DNA from: VAXT01 sp963728535
GTDB taxonomy: Bacteria > Actinomycetota > Thermoleophilia > Gaiellales > Gaiellaceae
Direction of reading: 5' to 3'
NCBI GenBank assembly: GCA_963728535.1
Contig: CAVSKK010000002.1
Location: forward strand, 1-64,000
Length of the DNA stretch: 64,000 bases
Positions 26,185 to 32,884 of the stretch are shown here, in pieces. The stretch's first letter is position 1, and every line of letters begins with the position of its first letter. The notes under the pieces are model-generated. The model searched no databases and was not told the DNA's origin. It saw nothing but the letters and a program-made list of their open reading frames with translations. The position numbers and the translations under genes are program-made.

Positions 26185-26532
26185 CTACATCCCCTTGGCG
26201 AGTCCGACGACGTGCCCTTCCGGGTCGGCGAAGAGCGCGATCGTCACCTCCGGCAGCTCGGTCACCGGCAGGATCGTCTTGCCGCCGAGCTGCTCGGCCT
26301 TGTCGAGCAGCGCCTGCGGGTCGTCGGCGTCGACGTAGAACGTCACATGACCCGCGCCCTCCGGCGCCTGCCCGATGCCGCCCCCGATACCGCCGTCCTC
26401 GCCCTTGACCATCGCGTACGGCATCTCTCCGGGAATCTTCTCCGTCTGCCAGCCGAAGAGGTCGCCGTAGAACTGCTGAAGCTTGTCGAGGTTCTGTCCC
26501 GAGACCTCGAAGTGGATGACTGGATGTGCCAT
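26185..26532 (-). CDS. VOC/glyoxalase-fold protein
   Basis: 115 residues from ATG at 26532 with AAGGGAG just upstream. Two beta-alpha-beta-beta-beta units typical of the vicinal oxygen chelate fold: MAHPVIHFEVSGQNLDKLQQ FYGDLFGW at the start, and AGHVTFYVDADDPQALLDKA plus IALFADPEGHVVGLAKGM at the end. Substrate unknown. It follows an SRPBCC gene and an ArsR regulator on the same strand, an arrangement often seen in actinobacteria. Confidence 0.88.
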   Translation of the reverse strand: MAHPVIHFEVSGQNLDKLQQFYGDLFGWQTEKIPGEMPYAMVKGEDGGIGGGIGQAPEGAGHVTFYVDADDPQALLDKAEQLGGKTILPVTELPEVTIALFADPEGHVVGLAKGM

Positions 26533-26546
26533 GTCGTTCTCCCTTC

Positions 26547-27029
26547 CTACGTGGTTGTTTCCATGTCTTGTGTGAGCCACGGGTCCTCGCCCGGATCGCC
26601 GCCGGCGGCGACGATCTCGAGACGCGGGAGGTAGTGGTCCCAACCGTGTGCGTGCGACTCGGTCTCCTTGGAGCCCGGCAGGTCGCGGTGGACGAAGTGC
26701 AGCCGCGTCCCGTCGCCTTCGGGAGTCAGCTCGACCTCGATCGTCGACGATCCCGGCGGCACGGCGCTCTGCTCGCCGCCGCTTGCCTCCCAGCCCCAGG
26801 TGAACACGAGGCGGTGGGGCGGGTCGAGCTCGACGTACTCACCGCGCACGGTGTGCCCCGGGATGACCTCGCACTCGTAGACGCCGCCCGCCTTCGGATC
26901 GAGGGTGGCGTTCATGCCCTTCCACCGTGTGAGCTTGTCCGGATCGACGAAGAACTCCCACACGGTCTCCGGGCTGGCGTCGATCGAGAGCGTGCGCTCC
27001 ACGAAGGTGGTCTCAGTGGTCGCGTCCAT
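26547..27029 (-). CDS. SRPBCC/AHSA1-domain protein
   Basis: 160 residues from ATG at 27029, overlapping the ArsR gene by 17 bases. Starts FVERTLSIDASPETVWEFFV DPDKLTRWKG, the classic START-like ligand-binding N-terminus, then HRLVFTWGWEASGG and STIEVELTPEGDGTRLHFVH. AHSA1-type proteins bind hydrophobic ligands or chaperone clients. Co-transcribed with the ArsR regulator and the VOC protein, so the three probably respond to one small molecule. Confidence 0.9.
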   Translation of the reverse strand: MDATTETTFVERTLSIDASPETVWEFFVDPDKLTRWKGMNATLDPKAGGVYECEVIPGHTVRGEYVELDPPHRLVFTWGWEASGGEQSAVPPGSSTIEVELTPEGDGTRLHFVHRDLPGSKETESHAHGWDHYLPRLEIVAAGGDPGEDPWLTQDMETTT

Positions 27030-27333
27030 CTTTCTTCCGTTCCTCCTTTTCCGCTTCGCGTTTGAGTGTCGCGAGGCGCGGGTCCCAGAAATGCTCGAAG
27101 AACTCCTTGAGCTCCGCGAGCCCTTCGGGACGCACGCTGTACAGGCGTCGCGTGCCGTTTCGTCGCTCGCTCACGAGCCCCGCCTCCTTGAGGACGTTCA
27201 GGTGCTGGGAGACCGCCGGGCGCGTGACGTCGAAATGCGACGCGATCTCGCCCGCGCTGAGCTCGCCTGCCCCGACAAGGGTGAGAATCTGCCGTCGTCG
27301 CGGCGCAGCGATTGCCTTCAGTGCAGCCTCCAT
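27013..27333 (-). CDS. ArsR-family transcriptional regulator
   Basis: 106 residues from ATG at 27333. Winged helix with recognition region ELSAGEIASHFDVTRPAVSQ followed by HLNVLKEAGLVSERRNGTRR LYSV. No Cys metal site of the ArsR/SmtB type is present, so it is probably a non-metal ArsR of the kind paired with SRPBCC genes. It likely represses its own operon through the inverted repeats just upstream. Confidence 0.92.
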   Translation of the reverse strand: MEAALKAIAAPRRRQILTLVGAGELSAGEIASHFDVTRPAVSQHLNVLKEAGLVSERRNGTRRLYSVRPEGLAELKEFFEHFWDPRLATLKREAEKEERKKDGRDH

Positions 27334-27340
27334 GGCGATT

Positions 27341-27377
27341 ATGTAAGCAGATCCTTACGAAAGAAGCAACTTACATT
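27341..27377. promoter_or_regulatory. probable ArsR operator (inverted GTAAG/CTTAC sites)
   Basis: Immediately upstream of the ArsR start: ATGTAAG (27341-27347), CTTAC (27354-27358) and CTTACAT (27371-27377). GTAAG-N6-CTTAC is a compact inverted repeat, and the outer pair ATGTAAG/CTTACAT is a second, wider one sharing the left half. AT-rich for this genome. Position suits autoregulation. Confidence 0.55.
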
Positions 27378-27437
27378 TGCTGAGACGCCTCGTTATGCGG
27401 TGTCCGTCGTCCGGTCCGGGACCTAGCATCGTCACGC

Positions 27438-27662
27438 ATGAGCGAGGAAATGGATTCCCTGGCGCCGCCGACGAGACGAGAAGCGGACGAGCTGCTGCTG
27501 ATCGAGGAGGCCGACGCCTGGTTCGAGTACCTCGCCGCGACGAGGGGTCAGTCAGCAGTGCGTTACCAGGAAGTCGAACCGTGGGCTTTCGCCAGGCTCA
27601 GCCAGCGGCTGCGGGCGATCCGGACGAAGCGCCAGAAGCTGAGGCCTGCGCGGGCCGCCTAG
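27438..27662 (+). CDS. small hypothetical protein
   Basis: 74 residues from ATG at 27438. Helical and charged: MSEEMDSLAPPTRREADELL, then EADAWFEYLAATRGQSAVRY and a basic C-terminus (LRAIRTKRQKLRPARAA). No Cys, no membrane segment. I recognise no family but the frame looks coding and a terminator follows it. Confidence 0.65.
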   Translation: MSEEMDSLAPPTRREADELLLIEEADAWFEYLAATRGQSAVRYQEVEPWAFARLSQRLRAIRTKRQKLRPARAA

Positions 27663-27677
27663 GCCCACGAACGTAGT

Positions 27678-27716
27678 GAGGCCCGCCTCGCCGGACACCG
27701 GCGCGAGACGGGCCTC
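27678..27716. terminator. bidirectional terminator hairpin between convergent genes
   Basis: 8-bp outer arms GAGGCCCG / CGGGCCTC with an inner partly paired stem (CTCGCCGG...CCGGCGCGAG). It lies between the stop of the plus-strand gene at 27662 and the stop of the minus-strand gene at 27737. No T-run. Confidence 0.55.
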
Positions 27717-27736
27717 TAGGAGCCGCAGAGCTGGGC

Positions 27737-28285
27737 CTAAGCGCTAGGCGCCTTGGCAAGCTGGGAGACGCACTTGCCGAAAGCGTTGCGGTCGTTCGCG
27801 TTCTTGCCGTACTTGGCGCGGAACTCGGGCACGCCCTCGCTGCGTTCCGCCTTGCACGTCGCGGCCGCGTTCAGCGTGTTCTGCTGGGCCTCGGCCGTGG
27901 CCTCATTCACCTTGGAAGAAACGCACTTGGCGAACGCGTTTCGGTGCCGCGGGCCGGTCCCGTAGAACTCGTCGAAGCTCTTGCCTTCGTGAGCCGCGGC
28001 GAAGTTCGGATCGGCCTGCTCGGCAGTGCACGCCGCGCGAGCGGCGAGCCTCGCCTGATGCGCCGCGCGAGTCCACTGCGAAACGCAGCGACCCATCGCG
28101 TTCTTGCGGTTGCTCTGCACCGTGCCATAGGTCGTCCGGAACAGGTCCAGACCCATCGACGCTCGGAGCGCCTTACAGGCGCGGGCGCCGTTTTCGCGGT
28201 CCTGGCCCGTCGGCGCGGCGGCGAACGAAGCGGCCGGGACGACGAGGACGGCGAGGGCTGCGGCAATCAGGATTCTTGACTTCAT
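27737..28285 (-). CDS. secreted protein with three Cys-containing repeats
   Basis: 182 residues with a signal peptide (MKSRILIAAALAVLVVPAAS FAAA). The mature part is three imperfect repeats of about 45 residues, each with one Cys near the start and one near the end: ACKALR...FRTTYGTV...NRKNAMGRCVSQ, ACTAEQ...FDEFYGTGPRHRNAFAKCVSS, TCKAER...FRAKYGKNANDRNAFGKCVSQ. Consensus C-x(n)-F-x3-YG-x(4-6)-(R)NAFGKCVS. Six Cys suggest intra-repeat disulfides outside the cell. Function unknown. Confidence 0.75.
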   Translation of the reverse strand: MKSRILIAAALAVLVVPAASFAAAPTGQDRENGARACKALRASMGLDLFRTTYGTVQSNRKNAMGRCVSQWTRAAHQARLAARAACTAEQADPNFAAAHEGKSFDEFYGTGPRHRNAFAKCVSSKVNEATAEAQQNTLNAAATCKAERSEGVPEFRAKYGKNANDRNAFGKCVSQLAKAPSA

Positions 28286-28412
28286 TTGTGTGAGCCTCCT
28301 TGGTGGGTCTTCTCACTAGAGCCCCGAGGATGTAAGAAATTCCGTCTGCGTCTGTAAGGATTCTGAAAATCACTCGTTTGGTTTTCAGGGTTGAAAAGCA
28401 GATAATCGCGGG

Positions 28413-28826
28413 GTGATCCGCACGTTTGCAGCGCTGGCCGGCACTGCAGCCGCGGTGGCCGGGCTCGACCTCGCACAGAAGGCGTTTTCGATCTCGGAGC
28501 GGGACGGCGCCGTGCTCGTGCACAGTCGCCCATCGCTCTACGTTGCCGGACTTGCGACAGCAGCGCTCGTCTGGGCCGTCGCGCTCGCGCGCGCGCGGTC
28601 GGCCTCGATTGCCGTTGCCGGTGGCATCGTGCTGGGCGGAGCGCTCGGGAACCTCGCCTCGATCGCGCTCTGGCCATCGCTCGCGGGCGTGCCCGATCCT
28701 CTTGTCGCCGGCGGAGTCGCGTTCAACGTCGCGGACGTCGCCGTCGCGGTCGGCTTCGTCTTGCTGCTCCCGGCGACGGCCCTCTTCGCCCTGAAGAACC
28801 GGGAGCGCCTCTTCGACCCGGTTTAG
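28413..28826 (+). CDS. signal peptidase II (LspA)-like membrane protein
   Basis: 137 residues from GTG at 28413, four membrane helices. Pattern matches LspA: LDLAQKAF near the N-terminus, GGALGNLAS, then VPDPLVAGG and FNVADVAVAVG. The two catalytic-type aspartates (VPD and FNVAD) are kept. The usual NLxDR is replaced by NLASI, and the loop is short. It may be a divergent lipoprotein signal peptidase or an inactive relative. It stands alone, not next to rluD or other usual partners. Confidence 0.6.
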   Translation: MIRTFAALAGTAAAVAGLDLAQKAFSISERDGAVLVHSRPSLYVAGLATAALVWAVALARARSASIAVAGGIVLGGALGNLASIALWPSLAGVPDPLVAGGVAFNVADVAVAVGFVLLLPATALFALKNRERLFDPV

Positions 28827-29225
28827 CGGCGAAGGCTTCCACGGTGCGGCGCCGCAGAAGCCCTCAAGCCGCCGACAGAGCCTCGCGGAGAACCGACTCC
28901 TCCGCTAGACACGGATGGGTCAGTCCGAATTGTTTTACAAGTGAGGTTGTCCGCGCGGCGAAGACCAGATCCGGCGGCGATCCTCCCCCGAACGAATCGC
29001 TGCCTTGTGATCTGGTCTTCCTCGCTATGCGCCGAGATGGGTCGGCGCACCGGCGAGCCCGCCGTCCGGAGAAGACGGTGCCGTGTGGGCAAAGCGGCCC
29101 GGCCCTGCCGCAAAGGGCCGGCTCCGCTTGGCTCGGAGGCCTCAACGAGCACGACGACAGAATCGCAGCGAGCGTGACGCTTCGCCTGACGCATTCGGGT
29201 CAAATGTCAGACAGACTCCGCTCGA
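28827..29225. other. 399-bp intergenic region with a long hairpin at 28960-29020
   Basis: No convincing gene on either strand. The main structure is a hairpin: perfect 12-bp arms GAAGACCAGATC / GATCTGGTCTTC (28960-28971 / 29009-29020). An inner near-perfect 9-bp stem continues it (28973-28981 / 28996-29004, one G-U pair if RNA). The loop holds a run of five C. A second, weaker GC-rich pairing (GGCCCGGCCCTGCC...GGGCCGG) lies near 29098-29117. It could be a structured RNA, a terminator or a small palindromic mobile element. Confidence 0.5.
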
Positions 29226-29683
29226 TGAACGAGCAGGAGCTTGCGGCTTCCGCCAAGGCGATCATCGACTCGAATCGCTACATGGCGATCGGAACCGCCG
29301 ACGAGAGCGGGCAGCCGTGGGTCACGCCCGTCTGGTTCGCGCACGAGGGCTACCGGGAGTTCGTGTGGGTCTCGAAGCCGGGCGCACAGCACTCGCGCAA
29401 CATCGCGGCGCGCCCGCAGGTGGCGATCGTGATCTTCGACTCGCAGGTTGCGCCGGGCTCGGCGCAGGCCGTGTACATGACGGCGCTCGCCGAGGAGGTC
29501 GCCGCCGACGAGCTCGAGCGGAGCCTCGGCATCTTCTCGCGTGAGTCCGAGGCGCAAGGGCTGAGCGTCTGGACGCGGGACACCGTGGTCTCGCCCGCCC
29601 GCCATCGTCTCTATCGCGCGACGGCGAGCGAGCATTTCGTCCTGTCGCCGCAGGACGAGCGGCTGGCGGTGACTCTTGACTAG
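29226..29683 (+). CDS. pyridoxamine 5'-phosphate oxidase-fold (FMN/F420-type) protein
   Basis: 152 residues from ATG at 29226. Split-barrel fold pattern: IIDSNRYMAIGTADESGQPW VTPVWFAHEGY, then FVWVSKPGAQHSRNIAARPQ VAIVIFDSQ. A long insertion (GIFSRESEAQGLSVWTRDTV) and the end HRLYRATASEHFVLSPQDER follow. These small proteins bind FMN or deazaflavin F420 and reduce or detoxify small molecules. The exact cofactor cannot be told here. Confidence 0.85.
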
Positions 29684-29757
29684 GGGCTTAACCGGAACGG
29701 CGGGTGCTGCGACGGACGCCTTCGCGTTGCAAGCCGCGAACGGCTCTTCGGGCCTGT

Positions 29758-30304
29758 CTAGGAGCATCTCCTCAGTGTTAGCCAAGCCAGCGCCGCAACC
29801 ACTCCGTGTGGTCCTCGGGTGCTGGCGACGAGAGCATCGTTTCGGTTGTAGACGTTCCACCGCCCGGCAGATGTCAGGCGAGTGGAACCCAAGCGCGTTG
29901 AGGGGTCGCCGTCGTTGAGTTTCCAAATGGTCCAGTGCGACCGAGACATGAGCTTCGCGGACCCCCATCTGTACTTCGCATTTTCGCAGCCCGAGGTAAA
30001 CCTCCGAATGTCGTCCATCCGGATCCAGGGAAAGATGTAGGGCCCCCAGGAGGGTGCCCAGGAGCCCGAACCAACCGGTTTCACATATCCCACTCGCCGG
30101 CCGTGGACAACGATGAACGTCTTGGCTTTCGCGCTCGGTGAAGGCCGGCTGGGCGCTTGCGAGCGGTTCAACCATCAGTGCTCGGACACGTGCGGCGGCA
30201 GATCCCGCTCCTGCCGTCGCCTGCGAAGCGGCAACGAGAGTCAAGACCAGCGCGACGAATGGCAGGCTTGCCGACGCGCAGTTGAGTCGTCGAACCTTGC
30301 TCAT
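29758..30304 (-). pseudogene. secreted protein split by a frameshift
   Basis: From ATG at 30304 there is a clean signal peptide (SASLPFVALVLTLVAASQAT AGA). The frame then loses coding character. The neighbouring frame, before about 30130, gives KAKTFIVVHGRRVGYVKPVG, SWGPYIFPWIRMDDIRRFTS and SRSHWTIWKLNDGDPSTRLG and stops at 29758. Together they make a secreted protein of about 180 residues with many Trp/Arg residues. The shift equals one extra or two missing bases. No family recognised. Confidence 0.5.
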
Positions 30305-30445
30305 GCTTCCTCCTCTTGTTTGACCGGCTGTGGTCGCTCAGACATCGGCTGAGCATGCGCCGCGCTTCTCACACAGCGCTCACGTCCGGCTCACAAGGGT
30401 CGTCCTCGCCTGAGCGTGCGCTTCAGTTCCACGCTCTGCGAGCTA

Positions 30446-31078
30446 CTAGGGGTTCAACTGGAACGGCGGGTACTCGTCCGTCACGAGCACGAACGCGTAG
30501 GCGACGACGCGGTTCTCCCAGCGCAGCACACCCTCGACGAACTCGAACGCCCCGCGCGGAAAGCGGCCCGTGAAGAGGATCGCGAACCAGGCGTAGATCC
30601 CCACGAAGATCGCAGCGATCCACAGGAAGATGAGCACGATGTAGTGCGGAATCGCCAGGAACCACTTGACGAGCGGAAGCCAGCGATTCAGGTCGCGCGC
30701 AGCGTCGGGGTAGGCAAAGTCGAGCGTGACGCCCTGGTGCTCGTCGGTGGACGGGTAGCGATCGTCCATCAGGGAGAGGTAGACGGCGATCCTGTTCGAG
30801 AACCTCATCAGCTCGAGGTTCCAGTCGAACCACCAGCGCGGGTACTTCTGGCGGAAGACGACCATCAGGAGCGTCGGCAGGAAGAGAAGCCCGCCCGCGC
30901 CGACCGCGAACGCCCAGGTCTGGAACCCAGCGCTACCCGACATCGCCGCGGCGACGATCAGGATCGGAATGGCCCAGAAGATCCTGAGCCCCGTCGTCAG
31001 CCGGTTGAGGTCACGATCCGGGTATTCGACCGAGAACTCGACTGGATAAGGCTGGTTGATCTGGTTGCTTGGCTCCAT
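30446..31078 (-). CDS. DUF4389 family membrane protein
   Basis: 210 residues from ATG at 31078. Starts with YPVEFSVEYPDRDLNRLTTG LRIFWAIPILIV, the DUF4389 N-terminus. Membrane helices lie at about 30-48, 52-72, 140-165 and 168-188, with PLVKWFLAIPHYIVLIFLWI as the second family block. The family is widespread in actinobacteria and has no known activity. Confidence 0.88.
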   Translation of the reverse strand: MEPSNQINQPYPVEFSVEYPDRDLNRLTTGLRIFWAIPILIVAAAMSGSAGFQTWAFAVGAGGLLFLPTLLMVVFRQKYPRWWFDWNLELMRFSNRIAVYLSLMDDRYPSTDEHQGVTLDFAYPDAARDLNRWLPLVKWFLAIPHYIVLIFLWIAAIFVGIYAWFAILFTGRFPRGAFEFVEGVLRWENRVVAYAFVLVTDEYPPFQLNP

Positions 31079-31236
31079 GGTTCCGACCTCCTCGTTCGCG
31101 TGAGTGCCGATCCTGTCACCAAAGCGCCCAACTCCGCTCTGCTCCTCTTCACCGTCAGCAGAGCAGCGTGCCCCTCTCAGCGAGGGTAGGCGCGGCTAAG
31201 CAAGTGATGCCTGGAGTGAGCGCTCAACCAGCCGCC

Positions 31237-32709
31237 TCACCAGTCGACCGACCACTGGTGGTCGAAGTTCGGCCCGCTGCGGAAGTACCACATGCCTGTA
31301 CTGATGCGGCGAAGCCCGATGTCGTCGACACCGTCGCCGTTGAAGTCTCCGGCGACCGGCTGGAGATCGGTGCCAGAGCCGCTCGTCCAGGAGTCGCTCC
31401 ACTGGAAGTCGAAGTTCGGCCCGCTGCGGAAGTACCACATGCCTGTACTGATGCGGCGAAGCCCGATGTCGTCGACACCGTCGCCGTTGAAGTCGCCGGC
31501 GACCGGCTGGAGATCGGTGCCAGAGCCGCTCGTCCAGGAGTCGCTCCACTGGAAGTCGAAGTTCGGCCCGCTGCGGAAGTACCACATGCCTGTACTGATG
31601 CGGCGAAGCCCGGTGTCGTCGACACCATCGCCGTTGAAGTCGCCGGCGATCGGCTGGAGATCGGTGCCAGAGCCGCTCGTCCAGGAGTCGCTCCACTGGA
31701 AGTCGAAGTTCGGCCCGCTGCGGAAGTACCACATGCCTGTACTGATGCGGCGAAGCCCGGTGTCGTCGACACCATCGGCGTTGAAGTCGCCGGCGATCGG
31801 CTGGAGATCGGTGCCAGAGCCGCTCGTCCAGGAGTCGCTCCACTGGAAGTCGAAGTTCGGCCCGCTGCGGAAGTACCACATGCCTGTACTGATGCGGCGA
31901 AGCCCGATGTCGTCGACGCGGTCACCGTTGAAGTCGCCGACAACCGGCTCTAAACCGGGTCCGCTGCCAGGAGGCGGGGGCGGTGGGGGTGGGGGCGGTG
32001 GGGGCGGAGGCGGTGGCGGCGGAGGCGGGGGTCCTCCCGCACAGCGCTGTCGCAGTCGTCGGTTCGACGATCCCAGTTTTCCGATGGGAGACCGCGCAGA
32101 AACCCGAGTGCCGGCGAGGCCCTTACTGATCCAGCACGAGTGCCTCGTCGAGCTCGCATTCTTGAGTTCGATGTGCGTATGCCGGGCGGTGTAACAACCA
32201 TCGTCGGCGATCCGCTCCGCGGTAATCCTCCCAAGAACCGTGCCATTCCTAAAAGGACCAGTCGTCTTGAGGCGATCGAGGTGCGCGTAGCTCATCCAGC
32301 CCATATACGTGCGACCTGCGTAGACATGGAGCGCGATTCCATGCCCGCCGCGATTTGCGCCGCACGAATCCCACGTGTTGCGGAGTCGGAAAGTGAGCCG
32401 CCCCCGGGAGCTAGCGGCAAAAAGTCTGACGGGCGTGCCTGCCGGCGCGTACAGATCGGTAGCCCAGTCGCCCCCAAATGTGTGATGGACAGAAGGGTGG
32501 CTTGAGGTTCTGTCGTTGTACGGGGGGCGGACGATGATGTTGTAGCCCCACCGGCCCGAAAAGGGCATTCCGACCGTCACGACCGGCGATGCCGTCACGC
32601 CCCGGTCGCGGGCCTCGCGTGCCGCTCCCGTTCCTGCGCCGATGGTTGCGACCACTGCTACTCCCGCCGCAAGCACACCGAACAGAAGCCTGCGTTGTCG
32701 GAAGTTCAT
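31237..32709 (-). CDS. secreted LytM/M23-like protein with poly-Pro linker and five FG-GAP repeats
   Basis: 490 residues from ATG at 32709 with a signal peptide. The N-terminal domain (about 40-225) has the M23/LytM zinc-site pattern: HHTFGGDWATDLYAPAGTPV (H...D) and HTHIEL (HxH), plus YAHLDRL. A run of 21 prolines (DNA 31969-32031) links to five copies of a 49-residue unit, GDFNGDGVDD-x-GLRRISTGM-WYFRSGPNFDFQWSDSW. Each has a DxNxDGxxD calcium motif of FG-GAP/VCBS propellers. Likely acts on peptidoglycan or binds the cell surface outside the cell. Confidence 0.85.
   Translation of the reverse strand: MNFRQRRLLFGVLAAGVAVVATIGAGTGAAREARDRGVTASPVVTVGMPFSGRWGYNIIVRPPYNDRTSSHPSVHHTFGGDWATDLYAPAGTPVRLFAASSRGRLTFRLRNTWDSCGANRGGHGIALHVYAGRTYMGWMSYAHLDRLKTTGPFRNGTVLGRITAERIADDGCYTARHTHIELKNASSTRHSCWISKGLAGTRVSARSPIGKLGSSNRRLRQRCAGGPPPPPPPPPPPPPPPPPPPPPGSGPGLEPVVGDFNGDRVDDIGLRRISTGMWYFRSGPNFDFQWSDSWTSGSGTDLQPIAGDFNADGVDDTGLRRISTGMWYFRSGPNFDFQWSDSWTSGSGTDLQPIAGDFNGDGVDDTGLRRISTGMWYFRSGPNFDFQWSDSWTSGSGTDLQPVAGDFNGDGVDDIGLRRISTGMWYFRSGPNFDFQWSDSWTSGSGTDLQPVAGDFNGDGVDDIGLRRISTGMWYFRSGPNFDHQWSVDW
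31240..31945 (-). repeat. five tandem 147-bp coding repeats
   Basis: The DNA copies are nearly identical over 147 bp; the phase is set by TTCGGCCCGCTGCGGAAGTA recurring from about 31268. Differences are few, such as GATGTCGTC versus GGTGTCGTC at the DD(I/T)G codons. Near-perfect DNA identity implies recent duplication or gene conversion rather than old protein repeats. Confidence 0.95.
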
Positions 32710-32779
32710 CGCGAACCATCATATGCGCGCTTACGACGCACTCAAAGAGATACTCGACAAGAGAATCGGGAGACCATAG

Positions 32780-32826
32780 GTGTCAGGTCTTGCAATCACA
32801 CAGTGTGGCACCGCAAGACCTGACAC
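32780..32826. repeat. REP-like hairpin upstream of the OLD-family gene
   Basis: Perfect 14-bp arms GTGTCAGGTCTTGC / GCAAGACCTGACAC separated by 19 nt that contain a further CACAC/GTGTG pairing. It shares the core GTGTCAG with the RAYT-flanking REPs at 19818 and 20397 but is otherwise different, so it may belong to another RAYT lineage. It lies 58 bp upstream of the nuclease gene. Confidence 0.7.
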
Positions 32827-32884
32827 TGCACCTTTGTGGACGCCACGCCTTCGTCGCGTTCCAAGCCGCAATAGCCTTACGGTC

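Noticed and set aside
28960..29020. Assignment of the hairpin as a 6C RNA
   Set aside because: That RNA has two hairpins with C6 or longer loops; here only one C-rich loop of five C is seen.
29207..30304. A single 365-codon minus-strand gene
   Set aside because: Only its first 40 residues (signal peptide) look coding; the remainder runs antisense to the oxidase-fold gene and out of frame with the real mature protein.
31240..31945. CRISPR-like array suspected from regular repeats
   Set aside because: The repeats are contiguous 147-bp coding units without spacers, in frame in a secreted protein.
31069..31953. Long open frames on the plus strand across the 147-bp repeats
   Set aside because: They are antisense translations of the FG-GAP repeats; the minus frame has the signal peptide, calcium motifs and peptidase domain.
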